Counted from the stretch's first letter, positions 1 through 8,651 are shown. The stretch is 35,349 bases of DNA from an uncultured Algisphaera sp. (GCA_938015655.1 CALLPP010000060.1:1-35349); one strand, 5' to 3'. Notes: a model not told the origin generated them from the letters alone. Translations and numbers: made by a program.

Positions 1-253
1 AGAGTAGCTGTTTTTTGCAAGTCGGTTGCGCTCATTTTTGTCTATTAATTTTTATGGATTGTTTTAAAACATTAGGAAGACCACTTTTTAAGAATAGGTC
101 ACATTTTTTTTTGACGGCGCAATAATAGGGGGAAATATTAAGATGATTTGAGTTTTTGCAAAAAATAAAAAACAAACCACCATCCAAAAGCAAAGCTCTC
201 AAATAGTGGTTCGATAAATCAGGAAAATTTAAAATCATTAAATCAAAAACAAT

Positions 254-787
254 TTATGCTCGTTTAGCCAAAAGCATAGCATTATTGGTCATAGTGTCTT
301 CAAATATTGTCAAAATATCTGGCACATTATAGGTTTCAACAATTAATTGACAAGCTTGCTCCATTTTAGAGTAGAGTGATTCAAAAAGTTCAATATCCCA
401 AAAATAAGGGTCGGGCATATCTACATTTTGCGCCAAGCCATCTAGAAAATCAGCTAGTATCCATACCTTATCCGCTTGTGGCAGCGTGAGCGCTTTAGCT
501 CTTAGCCGATTTGCCAAATCATCATCCATCGTGATGACCATATCATATTGGTTAAAATCAGCTACTTGAAACTTTCGAGCAGTATGCCCCGAAAGGTCGA
601 TGCCATGTCTTTGAGCAACTTTTACTACTCTTGGGTCAGCGGTGCAGCCCACATATTTATTAGCTAAGCCAGCGGAGGCTATCTCCCAATTTAGACCTAG
701 TTTTTTTGTCTTCTGTTGAAGAATTCCAACGGCTAGGGGCGAACGGCAAATATTGCCTAAACAAACAAATAATACTTTCATAGTCAT
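254..787 (-). CDS. Low-molecular-weight protein tyrosine phosphatase
   Basis: The 177-residue product has the phosphatase loop CLGNICRS near the N-terminus (Cys9, five residues, Arg15). Cys9 would form the phosphocysteine intermediate. A DPY motif with Asp126 supplies the general acid. These are the defining features of the cytosolic low-molecular-weight phosphotyrosine phosphatase family, and the length fits (usual 150-180). Substrates cannot be read from the sequence; in bacteria such enzymes often act on tyrosine kinases of polysaccharide export, but no such kinase is visible here. Two starts six bases apart are possible (787 or 781); the second begins directly with MKVLFVC, the usual family start. 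It lies in the AT-rich, Bacteroidota-like left end and so probably does not belong to the planctomycete genome that follows. Confidence 0.93.
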   Translation of the reverse strand: MTMKVLFVCLGNICRSPLAVGILQQKTKKLGLNWEIASAGLANKYVGCTADPRVVKVAQRHGIDLSGHTARKFQVADFNQYDMVITMDDDLANRLRAKALTLPQADKVWILADFLDGLAQNVDMPDPYFWDIELFESLYSKMEQACQLIVETYNVPDILTIFEDTMTNNAMLLAKRA

Positions 788-922
788 CCAAATAAATGTG
801 TGTTTAAATGATAGTCAGCAGTTACCTAACTTTGGGGAAATAGCTCAAAAGTGGGAATAATGCTACCTCCCTAAAGTAGTTACTGCTTTTGCATGCATAT
901 CAATTTTGCCACAAATTATACC

Positions 923-1090
923 TTATAAATATTGTCTTTCCTCTTCCATCCAGCCTAAATAAGGGCTTAGGTCGAAATCGGTGATTTCATCTTCGTCTTC
1001 AATAGCTGATGGATAATCTGCTAAAACTGTCCGTCTGGACTTTGCCCATTTCCATTTAGCCAATCGGAAATATGCTTTTATTCTAGTCAT
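923..1090 (-). CDS. Small hypothetical protein (55 aa)
   Basis: An ATG-to-TAA reading frame of 55 codons, too short for the supplied track. It starts MTRIKAYFRLAKWK and ends with an acidic stretch followed by LGWMEEERQYL. The basic, aromatic N-terminal half and acidic C-terminal half look protein-like rather than random AT-rich translation. No Shine-Dalgarno sequence is visible, as for the other genes in this AT-rich section. It has the same strand as the phosphatase gene downstream, about 135 bases away. No known family was recognised. It could be a lineage-specific small protein or a chance frame. Confidence 0.5.
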   Translation of the reverse strand: MTRIKAYFRLAKWKWAKSRRTVLADYPSAIEDEDEITDFDLSPYLGWMEEERQYL

Positions 1091-1424
1091 GTTCAAAAGT
1101 GTTTGTTTTTTTCTTCTTGTAAAAAATTAGAGAAGAAAAAAGGGGGATTTTGAAATATGGGTTTCACAAATAATAAGAAGACTATTTTTTTTAAAAATGG
1201 TCACCCTACCACCTTTTTATTTCAACTAAGAAAAATAATGATTGCAATTAGCACCTTAATTCTGAATTAAAAATGAATTTTTTGGTGACCAAATAAAAAT
1301 TAATCGTCTTTGTTTGGACTTCTTTTTTTGAGGGTAGATTTAGATAGGATTCCTTCAGTTTTAATTCAGTATTGGGATATAACATTGCGCCCATTTTAAA
1401 CAAAGATTAACGAATAAAACGACC
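1091..1424. other. AT-rich intergenic region, divergent promoters
   Basis: A gene-free stretch of 334 bases between the small minus-strand gene and the plus-strand arginine decarboxylase. It is very AT-rich with several A and T runs and must hold the promoters of both divergent genes. No clear consensus promoter, hairpin terminator or RNA gene was recognised. A GGTCACC near 1199 and a GGTGACC near 1281 are reverse complements but too far apart and too short to interpret. Confidence 0.5.
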
Positions 1425-2372
1425 ATGAAAAATAATTTTTCAGACTTAATTGACCAGACTTATTATTTCCCACAAGAAGGTTTTGATTTACGAAACGGCT
1501 ATTTGCATTTTCATGGCGTGTCTATCAAACATTTGATTGAAGAACATGGCACTCCATTCAAATTAATCTATTTACCAAAGATTGGCGACCAGATTAAACG
1601 GGCGAATAATTGGTTCAAAAAAGCCATGAAGAAAAATAGTTATAAAGGGAATTATCAATATTGCTACTGTACCAAATGTTGTCATTTTCAGCACGTAATA
1701 AGTGAGGCATTGTCACATGGCACTCATTTGGAAACCTCTTCTAGTTTTGATATTGATTTGATTCTAAAGTTATATGAAGAAGGGAAAGTCTCAAAAAGTA
1801 CGATTCTAGTGCATAATGGCTATAAAACAGAAGATTATTTACAGAAAATCATCCAATTAAATAAAATGGGGTTTAAAAACTCTATCGCTGTTTTAGACAA
1901 TATGCGAGAGTTGGACCGCCTCAATAAAATGACTCGCAAGTCTATCAAGATAGGTTTGCGGATGGCAACCGACTTACAGCCGCAATCAGATTATTATACG
2001 TCTCGTTTGGGGATTCGTCCTTCTGAATTATTAAAATTTTACAAAAAGGAAATTGCTCCAAAAAAGAAATTAAAACTAAAAATGCTCCACTTCTTTGTGG
2101 ATTCTGGTATTAAAGACACCCTTTATTATTGGGAAGAATTCCAAAAGGGACTCAATATGTTTGTGGAGTTGAAAAAGGCTTGTCCAGAACTTAAAGCATT
2201 AAACATTGGCGGCGGCTTTCCGATTAGAAATAATCTAGGCTTTGAGTATGACTACGCTTATATGGCAGACGAGATTGTTCGCAATATTAAAGAGATTTGT
2301 ACCAACGAAGGTATTGAAGAACCTGACCTTTTTACCGAGTTTGGTAAGTACACCGTTGGTGAAAGTGGAGCA
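1425..2372 (+). CDS. speA: Biosynthetic arginine decarboxylase, 3'-truncated
   Basis: This is a pyridoxal-phosphate enzyme of the fold-type III (alanine racemase-like) group that converts arginine to agmatine for polyamine synthesis. The lysine of YCTKCCH (Lys84) fits the cofactor-binding position. Other family landmarks are ESSSSFD-like text (LETSSSFDIDL), the HFFVDSGI segment and the glycine-rich IGGGFPI. About 316 residues look authentic, against well over 450 in full-length bacterial enzymes of this type. After the codons for GESGA the frame continues for 29 codons in GC-rich, unrelated sequence (SKSSTWRAG...) to a chance stop at 2459. The 3' third is therefore missing at the composition break. 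The ATG lacks a Shine-Dalgarno sequence, as is common in Bacteroidota. An alternative call would be another member of the Orn/Lys/Arg decarboxylase-2 superfamily. Confidence 0.82.
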
Positions 2373-2578
2373 TCGAAAAGCTCAACGTGGCGGGCCGGGG
2401 CTTCTTCTTCGCCCTTCTTGCCCTTGCACTTGCCGCCTTCGCAGCCTTCGCCAAGCTGAACCAAGGCACCAACCGGACTCGCAGCTCCGGTCACCCACGC
2501 GGGCGAGGCTGTGGCCGACGAGAACGCGAGGGTGGCCGCACCGGCGGCTAGCACGGCAAAAAAAGGTTTAACGATCAT
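2373..2578 (-). CDS. Small secreted protein with Cys/Gly/Lys-rich motif, 3'-truncated
   Basis: The first gene of the GC-rich part, read leftwards and cut by the composition break. The start at 2578 is preferred over the track's 2632 because a GGAGA lies just upstream and the product then begins with a signal peptide (MIVKPFFAVLAAGAATLAF...ATASPA). The mature part is short and holds a low-complexity motif GEGCEGGKCKGKKGEEE before the frame runs into the AT-rich DNA near VELFDA. The motif recalls the EGKCG-type repeats of HvfA-like secreted metallophore precursors, but with only one repeat and no partner genes (DUF692) in view this is only a resemblance. No function is assigned. Confidence 0.6.
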
Positions 2579-2652
2579 CACTGGTGTCTCCAAAAATAGG
2601 ATACGGGTCGGCCGGAAGCCGGAAGCCCGCAATACTAGGCGGCGGGTCGCCG

Positions 2653-2729
2653 CGGGGCAAAATATCGTTTTACGCGGTTAAAACGCGTCCGAGATACTAA
2701 TATTGCCGGACGATCGTTTTTTTGCCCCG
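2653..2729. repeat. Intergenic nested inverted repeat
   Basis: CGGGGCAAAA at 2653 is matched by its exact complement TTTTGCCCCG ending at 2729. Inside sits a second palindrome, CGTTTTA-CGCGGT-TAAAACG. It lies downstream of the coiled-coil lipoprotein gene and upstream of the small secreted gene, both on the minus strand. The structure could act as a transcription terminator or be a small palindromic repeat; its total length is longer than usual for a terminator. Confidence 0.5.
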
Positions 2730-2737
2730 AAGCCAAA

Positions 2738-4117
2738 TCAGCCCGGCAGCCGTGCCGCGTAGCCGTCTAAGGCCTGCAAAAACGTGACCGACGCGGCCCC
2801 CAATTGGGGGTCGCTAACCAGTTCACCGGCGTATTCGCGGCCCTCAGCGATCAACTTCGTGACCCACTCGGTCGCCTCGGCAGCCTCGATCTTGAGGGCT
2901 TCGTGTCCGCTATTGTAGGCCGCCGCATCGGCCCCGTTCAACGCCGGACTGGCGGCAATCCCCTCGCCCTGCGCCAGGAAAGCCGCGGTCGTGGTGATGC
3001 GCTGGGTCAGGGCGTTGATCAACTCGATCTCGGCAGTGAACCGACCAAACCGCACCGACTTCCGGCCGCCGTTGGCCGGTGTGAGGTCGCCCGCCTGACG
3101 GTATTCCTCCAGGGCCTGCTGAGTTTCGTTCACTGCAACCTCAAGCTGCGCCAACACCGTCGTATCGTACTGGGCGCTTAGCTCCGCCCAGGCTTGCTCC
3201 AGCCCGCCAAGTTCCACCGTGCGATTTTGCTCCCCGGCACTGTGCGCGTCGCGGCGGGCCGAAGCTTCCTCGCGGTGCTCTTCTTGCAACGCCGCCAAAC
3301 GCTCGGCCATGCGATCCCACAACCCCAGTTCACTTTGCAGTGGTGTCTGCTCCGAGGCGATCCGCTCCGCGGCGACCTGAGCCACTTGGGCCTCCAGTCG
3401 GTCGGCTTCACCCCGAATCTGCGCGGCATAGGCCGCCCGCAAAGCCTTTTCTTTTTCCGCCACATTGTCGGTGGCAAAACCGATTTCGTCGGCCTGCCGG
3501 GCCTGCTCCAACGCGGCCGCGGAACGCTCGTGGGCGGCCCGGGCTGCTTCTATCTGGGCTTCGCGCCGCGCGCCCAACTCAGCCAACCGTTGCATGACCG
3601 CCTTACGGCTGGTCGCGATGGTCGCGGCCCCTTGCTCCAGCGCCTGAGCAACCGAGCGGCCGTCGCCGGTATGAGCCAAGATCACATGGTTAATCGAATC
3701 GATCGTCGCCAACTGATGCGAGAGGTTCGCCCCGGACACACTCAATTTCGCAAATGCCGCATTGGCCGCACGGATTTGCTCCCGGGCCCCGGCAATCCGT
3801 ACGTCGGCAAGCAGACGCAGGGCCCCGGCTCGTGTAATTGGATCTTCCACACCGCCCACAAGATCCGTCAGCCGCGTGCGGGCTTCCGTGAGTTTCGCGG
3901 TCCGTTGGGCGTCCGGATCGACGCCTTCGCCTCCACTGAAGCTCTCCTGTGCTTCGGCCACTAAATCCGCAGCCTGCGCAAGCTTAGTGCGCGCGGCATA
4001 GGTCGCCGCCACGTCCTGATCACACCCTACGCCCCCGAGTCCGGCCAACCCCGTGACGACCGTCAACAGGGCCCCGGTAAGTCCAGACGAACGGGTTCCG
4101 AAAGGTTCGGTGGTCAA
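2738..4117 (-). CDS. Coiled-coil putative lipoprotein, unknown function
   Basis: A 459-residue protein with a hydrophobic N-terminal segment (LTGALLTVVTGLAGLGGVGC) ending in a cysteine near residue 32. This suggests a lipoprotein signal, although the residues before the cysteine are a poor lipobox. The rest is rich in Ala, Glu, Arg and Gln with long heptad-like stretches (for example EAQIEAARAAHERSAAALEQ), so an extended alpha-helical coiled coil facing the periplasm is likely. The start is a TTG with AAAGG upstream; no better start precedes the hydrophobic segment. It is on the same strand as the neighbouring unknown gene, about 200 bases downstream of it. No family was recognised. Confidence 0.72.
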   Translation of the reverse strand: MTTEPFGTRSSGLTGALLTVVTGLAGLGGVGCDQDVAATYAARTKLAQAADLVAEAQESFSGGEGVDPDAQRTAKLTEARTRLTDLVGGVEDPITRAGALRLLADVRIAGAREQIRAANAAFAKLSVSGANLSHQLATIDSINHVILAHTGDGRSVAQALEQGAATIATSRKAVMQRLAELGARREAQIEAARAAHERSAAALEQARQADEIGFATDNVAEKEKALRAAYAAQIRGEADRLEAQVAQVAAERIASEQTPLQSELGLWDRMAERLAALQEEHREEASARRDAHSAGEQNRTVELGGLEQAWAELSAQYDTTVLAQLEVAVNETQQALEEYRQAGDLTPANGGRKSVRFGRFTAEIELINALTQRITTTAAFLAQGEGIAASPALNGADAAAYNSGHEALKIEAAEATEWVTKLIAEGREYAGELVSDPQLGAASVTFLQALDGYAARLPG

Positions 4118-4318
4118 AACAATGGCCTTTCACAAGAGGGCGAGGCAAGCAAGGGGCGGGCGGACACGGAGACACGGCACCACGAATAAGAATACCGCAT
4201 CCCAACGGCTCGTAACAGCCGAAGCACGTTCGGCCCGCCAAGAAGGAGTTATGGGGCCTAGTTAAGGTTTCAACGCCCCGGACGGCAAGACCCATCCCCG
4301 TCCCGCCCGAACGTTAGG

Positions 4319-5527
4319 TCAACGTGCCGCCCCACGTTCCAACTCCCCCGCCGGCTCAGCGCGGATTTGCAACCTCGAATAATCCGGAGTGAACTTCACC
4401 AACCCGTCGATCCACTCCCGCAGCTGAACGCAGCGCGGGTCGTCCAGCGAGCGAAAACGCGGGCGCCACCCCGCCACCGGCGGCGCCGGATGAAGGGCCG
4501 CATCTCGGGGCAGCGCCCACTGCAGCAGCAGCGATGCTTCGGGGTTGTACCGATCAATCATGGGCCGGCCTTCATGCGTAAAACGGCACAGACGCACGAA
4601 GTTCGTGTAGGCCTCGGGCGTGGTGTTGGGGCGGTAGCGCACCAGGTCCAAGCCCGGAACCTTCCCGGCACCGAAGTGCCGAGCAAAATAACGGGCCACG
4701 TGCTGAGGATTGATCTGGCGGCGAAAAGCCGCCAAACCCTCCGGGTCGTGAAACACCAGAACCGCGCCGTACAGCGACCGCGCCTCCAAGTCGAACAAAA
4801 AAGCCAGCTGATCCCGGTCCGGAGCCGTTAGTAAAGCAGCCTGGTCCAACTCGCCCTGAGGAACCGCCGGGTGCCGGCGATGGGTCTTCATGGCTTCCCG
4901 TAAAACCGAATCTGGAACCCTCACCGCGCCGACCGGCGCGGTGCTCAGATCGATCTCGTACACCCGCACCAGATTGATCTGGGCTTCAGAGAGGTAAGCC
5001 GGACGGCGTACCGGGGAAGGCGGACGTGCAGCCCCCGGCGGCTGCGCGTCCGCCGGGCGGGACTGCTCCGCCGCTTCACGCACCAGCGCCCGCCGAGCCT
5101 CGATTGAAAAAAGCAACGCATCCAACGAAGCCCGGGCGGGCGACGCTTCGGACATCGCGGTCTGCAGCAGCACCACCTCCCAACGGGCTTCCTGCAACAA
5201 GTCCGCAGCAAACATCTCCCGGGCCACCGCCAGCCGGCCCGCATGGTCGTCGGGTTCGAGCGCCGCGCGGCGTTGGCGCAGCCCCGCGGCCACGTCGGGC
5301 ACCGGAGTCACCCCCGCCACCTCCGAGCGCTCAAACCGTGCCGGCAACCCGCCGATTTCCAACAACACGTGCGACGGCACGTCACGCACCAACTCCCCCG
5401 CGAACACCTGCCCGTTGGTGGTGCGTAGCTGCACTTTCACCGGGGGGGAACCGACCGCAGGAACCTGGGCGTCCACCGGGCCGACGAGCGCCATGACCAC
5501 AGCGCCCAGCCCGGCCCACCACCGCAT
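4319..5527 (-). CDS. Secreted protein of unknown function
   Basis: About 402 residues. The start at 5527 was chosen over the track's 5620 because it begins directly with a signal peptide (MRWWAGLGAVVMALVGPVDAQ). Residues after it (VKVQLRTTNGQVFAGELV...) look like a small beta domain, followed by an Ala/Arg-rich linker and a C-terminal region with LVRYRPNTTPEAYTNFVRL and MIDRYNPEASLLLQWALP. The NPEAS..L pattern resembles segments of planctomycete secreted proteins that end in c-type cytochrome-like domains, but no CxxCH haem motif is present. A run of nine G on the coding strand abuts the ATG. No function is assigned. Confidence 0.75.
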   Translation of the reverse strand: MRWWAGLGAVVMALVGPVDAQVPAVGSPPVKVQLRTTNGQVFAGELVRDVPSHVLLEIGGLPARFERSEVAGVTPVPDVAAGLRQRRAALEPDDHAGRLAVAREMFAADLLQEARWEVVLLQTAMSEASPARASLDALLFSIEARRALVREAAEQSRPADAQPPGAARPPSPVRRPAYLSEAQINLVRVYEIDLSTAPVGAVRVPDSVLREAMKTHRRHPAVPQGELDQAALLTAPDRDQLAFLFDLEARSLYGAVLVFHDPEGLAAFRRQINPQHVARYFARHFGAGKVPGLDLVRYRPNTTPEAYTNFVRLCRFTHEGRPMIDRYNPEASLLLQWALPRDAALHPAPPVAGWRPRFRSLDDPRCVQLREWIDGLVKFTPDYSRLQIRAEPAGELERGAAR

Positions 5528-5649
5528 CCCCCCCCCACCCCCGCGCCGAGGGGGTTTACCAACGCGCAGGTCTGCGATGGCTTTATGCACCAAGCATCTC
5601 CAAGCGGTCACCAACAGCATCCAATAAAAGCGTCCGGCGCACGGCCAAA

Positions 5650-6120
5650 TTAGTCGTTCAGCATATCCACCGCCATCACGATGAGGCGCTCCAACCGCAC
5701 GGGTTTGAGCACGTACCCATCGACTCCCAGGTCTTCGGCGTACTGCTGATGCCGCTTGCCTTCGTTGGCCGTCACCATCACCACCTTCGGCGGGTTCTCA
5801 AGCTTCTTGATTTTCTCCAGCACCAAAAACCCCGAGCGTTTGGGCAGCATCATGTCCAACACCACCAGGTCAGGGGGATCCCCTTCGACAATGCTGACCG
5901 CAGAGTTGCCGTCTCCACAAACCTGGGTCAGGGCACCCTCGGCCTGTAGTGCGTGATCCACCGCCGCACGAATTTCTGGATCGTCATCAACCACCAAGAT
6001 CTTCTTGTCGCGCAGACGCAAATCCTGGTCGTCATCATCGCGGTGGGCCATCTGGGCCTGCAGTTCGGCTTCGTCGGTCATGGTCGTCTGGGGCTCGGTT
6101 GTGTATGGAAGGGAGGACAT
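5650..6120 (-). CDS. Single-domain response regulator
   Basis: A receiver (REC) domain protein with no output domain. The acidic pocket is at VVDDD (residues 45-47 from this start), the phospho-acceptor is Asp89 in VVLDMMLP, the conserved Thr is in VMVTANE and the Lys is in YVLKPV. All switch residues are present, so it should accept phosphate from a histidine kinase. No kinase is encoded nearby. The N-terminal 38 residues are a polar, acidic tail. Starts at 6120 (MSSLPYTT) and 6081 (MTDEAEL) are both possible and neither has a good ribosome site; the track's 6408 start would overlap the divergent gene. CheY/Spo0F-type or polarity and motility roles are all possible. Confidence 0.88.
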   Translation of the reverse strand: MSSLPYTTEPQTTMTDEAELQAQMAHRDDDDQDLRLRDKKILVVDDDPEIRAAVDHALQAEGALTQVCGDGNSAVSIVEGDPPDLVVLDMMLPKRSGFLVLEKIKKLENPPKVVMVTANEGKRHQQYAEDLGVDGYVLKPVRLERLIVMAVDMLND

Positions 6121-6337
6121 CCGGTCGGCGGTCCAACCCCATTCTAACCTACCACCCGCTCCACGGCATTCGGCACGACAAACCGCACCCCCACGTCTCC
6201 CCAGTCGAAAAACCCCGGCCGCGGGGCGTCGCGCCCCGCTCAAGGGCCGAGGCCCGTGTAGCGAAGCGGATACCATCTCAGTTCTTTCGCCTGCACTCGA
6301 CGGTCCGCCCCCCCGCACCACGTCGTATAACAACGTG

Positions 6338-7228
6338 ATGTCCTTAAAAACACCGCACGACGCCCCCTCCACCGTCCATGCCATGTCTAACGAACCCCAC
6401 CGCGTCAAAGACTACTACGACGACTTCGCCGGCCACCTTCTTCGCGACTACATCCGTGGGAACGCCCGGCTTACGGCCCAACACGACTTCTGCCGTGACG
6501 CCCTGTCCCCCCGCACCGGCAGTGTCCTGATTATGGGGTGTGGGAGCGGCGAAAGTTCGTATTACATCGCGCAAAAACTTGCGCCAAAAGCCGACATCTG
6601 GGCCGTGGACATCAGCCCCGAAAACATCCGGATGGCCCAAGCACTATTCCCGCACCCGCGAATCACCTACCGGGTCATGGACATCACCCAGACCTCCCCG
6701 GGTCAACAATTCGACGCCGTCTTGCTGCCGGACGTCTACGAACACATTCCGCGGGCACAGCGCAACATCCTGCACCAAGCGCTGCACCGGCTGCTGAACC
6801 CCCGCGGCCAGGTGCTCATCACAATCCCTAGCCAATCGCACCAAGAAAACCTAATGGCCGCGGGCAAAGGCCTACAAGTTGTCGACGAAGTCGTCTCGCT
6901 CCAAGATCTGCAGGTCTTGGCCGACGACATCCAGGGTCACCTGTCCTACTACAACATCGTGAACGTGTTCCGCTCCGGCGATTACGTACACGCGGTCGTT
7001 GCCGCCGGGCCCGAAGCCGAATACCGCCTGTGCGACACCGACCGCACCGCCCTCCGCCGCGCCAACCGCCCTCGGCGCGGCCCGCGGTACCGGGTCGCCC
7101 GCCTCCGGCGGCGGTGGCGGCGCTGGAGAAACACCCGCCACGTACGCAAGGCACTGGGAGCGCCCGCCGTGGCGTCGGCGGTCAAAAAACTAGACTCGAC
7201 ACAGCCGCCCAGCGCCGAGACCTCCTAA
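6338..7228 (+). CDS. SAM-dependent methyltransferase
   Basis: A class I methyltransferase fold with the S-adenosylmethionine loop LIMGCGSGESS near residue 65, followed by an acidic residue in WAVDIS at the end of strand 2 and a VYEHIP segment typical of small-molecule or sugar methyltransferases. The C-terminus is very Arg-rich (LRRRWRRWRNTR) and may bind membrane or nucleic acid. The track ORF begins far upstream inside the divergent regulator gene. The likely start is ATG 6338 or ATG 6383 (MSNEPHR). It precedes a glycosyltransferase by 45 bases on the same strand, so a role in modifying a surface glycan or lipid is inferred. The substrate is unknown. Confidence 0.88.
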   Translation: MSLKTPHDAPSTVHAMSNEPHRVKDYYDDFAGHLLRDYIRGNARLTAQHDFCRDALSPRTGSVLIMGCGSGESSYYIAQKLAPKADIWAVDISPENIRMAQALFPHPRITYRVMDITQTSPGQQFDAVLLPDVYEHIPRAQRNILHQALHRLLNPRGQVLITIPSQSHQENLMAAGKGLQVVDEVVSLQDLQVLADDIQGHLSYYNIVNVFRSGDYVHAVVAAGPEAEYRLCDTDRTALRRANRPRRGPRYRVARLRRRWRRWRNTRHVRKALGAPAVASAVKKLDSTQPPSAETS

Positions 7229-7273
7229 CACCACCTCGCACGCCCACGGATTCGCCTTGCCAGAACCCCCGTC

Positions 7274-8476
7274 ATGCGCGTCGTCTTCTCCTTATCACGG
7301 TTCCCGGTCCTCTCTCAGACCTTCGTGCTCAACCAAATCACCGGGCTGCTTGATCTCGGTGTCGATGTTCAGATTATTTCGCACCGGCGTCCGAGACCTG
7401 AGCCGGTCCATCGTGATGTCGCGGCCTACCGCCTGCTGGAGCGCACGCACTACGCCGCGCCACCAAGCCGCACCGGCCTGAACAAGCTGTTAAAAGGCCC
7501 ACTGGATCTGCTCTGGGACTTGAGAGCGCTGCATCCAAACCCCAAAAACCGAGACCGCAAACTACGACGGGCCTGCCGCACATGGAAACGCCTTGGCGAA
7601 TCTCTGAAGCCCGACGTGGTCCTATGCCACTTCGCCCCAACCGGCGAGCTGGAGCTCTTAGCGCGGAGTCAGGGCGCTCACGACGCTCCGGTGGTGACCG
7701 TCATGCACGGTTTCGACATCGCCAAAAAACTCTTCGAACGGCAACCGATTTATCCAAGTATCCGGGAACACGGCGACCTGGTTATGCCCATCAGCCGCCG
7801 CTGGTCCGACGCCCTGCTCGACGACGGCTACGCACCGAACAAGGTGGTATTGCACCACGTGGGAATCCGCCTCGACCCCACGCTCACCCCGCGTGAAGAA
7901 CACCCACCGGGAACCGGCCTACGCCTGCTCACCGTGGCCCGCTTCGTTGAAAAAAAAGGGATCGAATACGCCCTGCAAGCCCTCGCCCTTCTGAAAAAAA
8001 CGTCCCCAACCGGTTTTCACTACACCTTGGTGGGCGAGGGGCCGCAGCTCAGCTCTCTTCAGCGCCTGGCGAACGATCTTGACTTGTCGGAACACGTGAC
8101 TTTTTTGGGCCCACTGCCCCGCGAACAAGTCGATGTCCAGTACGCCACCCACGAACTTTTCCTTCTCCCCAGCGTGACCGCTGCGGACGGAGACCAGGAA
8201 GGCATCCCCACCGTTCTCATGGAAGCGATGGCCAAGGGCCTGGTCCCCGTGGCCACACGCCACAGCGGGATTCCCGAGCTCATCGACCACCAAGTGTCGG
8301 GCGTCTTGGTGCCCGAACGGGACGCACAAGAACTTTGCCACGCCCTGGTTGAACTCGACCGGCGTCGCGATCGCTGGGCAGAGCTCCGGCGCTCGGCCCG
8401 GAACAAAGTTGCCGACGAATTCAACATCGATCACCTCAATCAAGACCTCTTGAAATTCCTCACCGCGCTCTGCTAG
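7274..8476 (+). CDS. GT4-family glycosyltransferase, WcaL/AmsK-like
   Basis: A 400-residue GT-B fold enzyme. The N-terminal domain starts RVVFSLSRFPVLSQTFVLNQ, the pattern seen in colanic acid and amylovoran glycosyltransferases of the WcaL/AmsK group. The C-terminal nucleotide-sugar domain has TVARFVEKKGIEYALQAL, the LVGEGP loop and the E-x7-E region in GIPTVLMEAMAKGLVPVA. It should transfer a hexose from an activated donor to a growing lipid-linked or lipopolysaccharide glycan on the inner face of the cytoplasmic membrane. It follows the methyltransferase closely. Its TAG stop lies at the left end of a 112-bp dispersed repeat shared with 15,815-15,926. Donor and acceptor cannot be read. Confidence 0.92.
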   Translation: MRVVFSLSRFPVLSQTFVLNQITGLLDLGVDVQIISHRRPRPEPVHRDVAAYRLLERTHYAAPPSRTGLNKLLKGPLDLLWDLRALHPNPKNRDRKLRRACRTWKRLGESLKPDVVLCHFAPTGELELLARSQGAHDAPVVTVMHGFDIAKKLFERQPIYPSIREHGDLVMPISRRWSDALLDDGYAPNKVVLHHVGIRLDPTLTPREEHPPGTGLRLLTVARFVEKKGIEYALQALALLKKTSPTGFHYTLVGEGPQLSSLQRLANDLDLSEHVTFLGPLPREQVDVQYATHELFLLPSVTAADGDQEGIPTVLMEAMAKGLVPVATRHSGIPELIDHQVSGVLVPERDAQELCHALVELDRRRDRWAELRRSARNKVADEFNIDHLNQDLLKFLTALC

Positions 8477-8628
8477 AGCACCCCATCAAATGCTCTGACC
8501 CGCTGCCGCCCGCGGGACGTGGTTCCCGCCAGGAGTTTGAAGCAGGCACACCGGTAGGGTCGCCGAAGCACACCGACGCCGCGGGAGCCGCGGCCCCACG
8601 AAACGTTTATTTTATGCCCCCCGCTCAC
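8474..8628. repeat. Dispersed repeat copy A (MITE-like)
   Basis: Bases 8477-8588 align without gaps to 15815-15926, with 84 of 112 positions identical by hand count and most differences being transitions. The left end TAGAGCACCCC matches the terminal repeat TAAAGCACCGC of copy B at 9 of 11 positions. The right end is degenerate. The left end contains the stop codon of the preceding glycosyltransferase. No open frame is conserved between the copies, so a non-autonomous mobile element or a conserved RNA element are both possible. Confidence 0.65.
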
Positions 8629-8651
8629 CGCCTTTCAGGTTTTGCACGCCG

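Noticed and set aside
32-238. 68-codon minus-strand ORF at the left edge
   Set aside because: AT-rich, low-complexity translation with no recognisable pattern and no supporting context; chance frame is more likely.
817-887. Imperfect inverted repeat AGCAGTTACCTAACTTT / AAAGTAGTTACTGCT
   Set aside because: It contains mismatches and a shift, lies in AT-rich DNA where such pairings are common, and no T-tract follows.
2373-2459. C-terminal 29 codons of the arginine decarboxylase ORF
   Set aside because: They are encoded in the GC-rich DNA past the junction, antisense to the secreted-protein gene, and do not resemble the enzyme family.
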